This document shows, one piece after another, positions 33,073 to 33,185 of a stretch of DNA of 33,185 bases. The notes under the pieces are model-generated. The model was not told the origin of the DNA. It was given only the letters and a program-made list of their open reading frames with translations, and did no database searches. Source of the stretch: an uncultured Ruminococcus sp. (lineage in GTDB: Bacteria > Bacillota > Clostridia > Oscillospirales > Acutalibacteraceae); contig CACZYF010000019.1 in NCBI GenBank assembly GCA_902785355.1, forward strand, positions 1-33,185, written 5' to 3'. A program made the position numbers and the translations under genes. Position 1 is the stretch's first letter. Each line of letters starts with the position of its first letter.

Positions 33073-33185
33073 AATAATCAATAAAATTGCGCATTGTAAA
33101 ATGAAGTTGCAACAATAAAAGAGTCCACAGTGACGATTCTGTAGTAGAATTGAGTTTGCGGAACCAATTCGAAAGGATCATCACT

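Overview
The window looks like chromosomal DNA of an anaerobic gut Firmicute of the class Clostridia, most likely a Ruminococcus-like member of the Oscillospiraceae. The pointers are two secreted proteins with type I dockerin modules, a T-box riboswitch, strong AGGAGG-type ribosome binding sites, vegetative TTGACA/TATAAT promoters and several very long secreted repeat proteins. The genus is an inference from these features, not from a marker gene.

Layout. From left to right: a tRNA-Leu(CAG); a secreted transglutaminase-like protein with eight fibronectin-III-like repeats (428-3397); a membrane-anchored M23 (LytM) endopeptidase-like protein and a Na+/Ca2+ exchanger (3651-5466); a tRNA-Val(GAC); a DUF11-like repeat protein with no signal peptide (5926-6789). 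A complete tryptophan-type T-box leader follows and controls a TrpB2-type tryptophan synthase beta chain (7455-8837), with a 13-codon mini-ORF carrying one Trp codon between them. Next on the minus strand come a lipoprotein with a predicted beta-helix, a CHAP-domain hydrolase ending in a dockerin, a LacA-like sugar-phosphate isomerase and a GH36 alpha-galactosidase/raffinose-synthase-like enzyme.

Region 15.1-19.1 kb is a compact, divergently regulated module. A LysR-type regulator on the plus strand faces a four-gene minus-strand operon: short-chain dehydrogenase, a secreted dockerin plus cyclophilin-fold protein, a secreted alpha/beta hydrolase lipoprotein and a flavodoxin-fold reductase. 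A promoter and a correctly placed LysR-type dyad lie between the two transcripts. A short histidine-kinase remnant then precedes a two-gene heterodimeric ABC exporter (19451-22992). A 139-bp palindromic MITE-like element separates the exporter from a GT39/PMT-type membrane glycosyltransferase.

The right quarter is one 2509-residue secreted surface protein (25486-33015), built of beta-helix rungs, InlB-like repeats, a BspA-like leucine-rich section and a conserved C-terminal domain. An overlooked 42-residue ORF follows it, and its ribosome binding site overlaps the stop codon of the giant gene.

The theme is surface and extracellular biology: secreted repeat proteins, cell-wall-type hydrolases and dockerin proteins. 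Three single-purpose units sit among them (tryptophan synthesis, alpha-galactoside use, export). I see no CRISPR array, phage, plasmid or intact transposase. The observations most worth following are the dockerin plus cyclophilin protein inside the LysR operon, the giant protein coupled to the small ORF, and the mini-ORF in the trp T-box leader.
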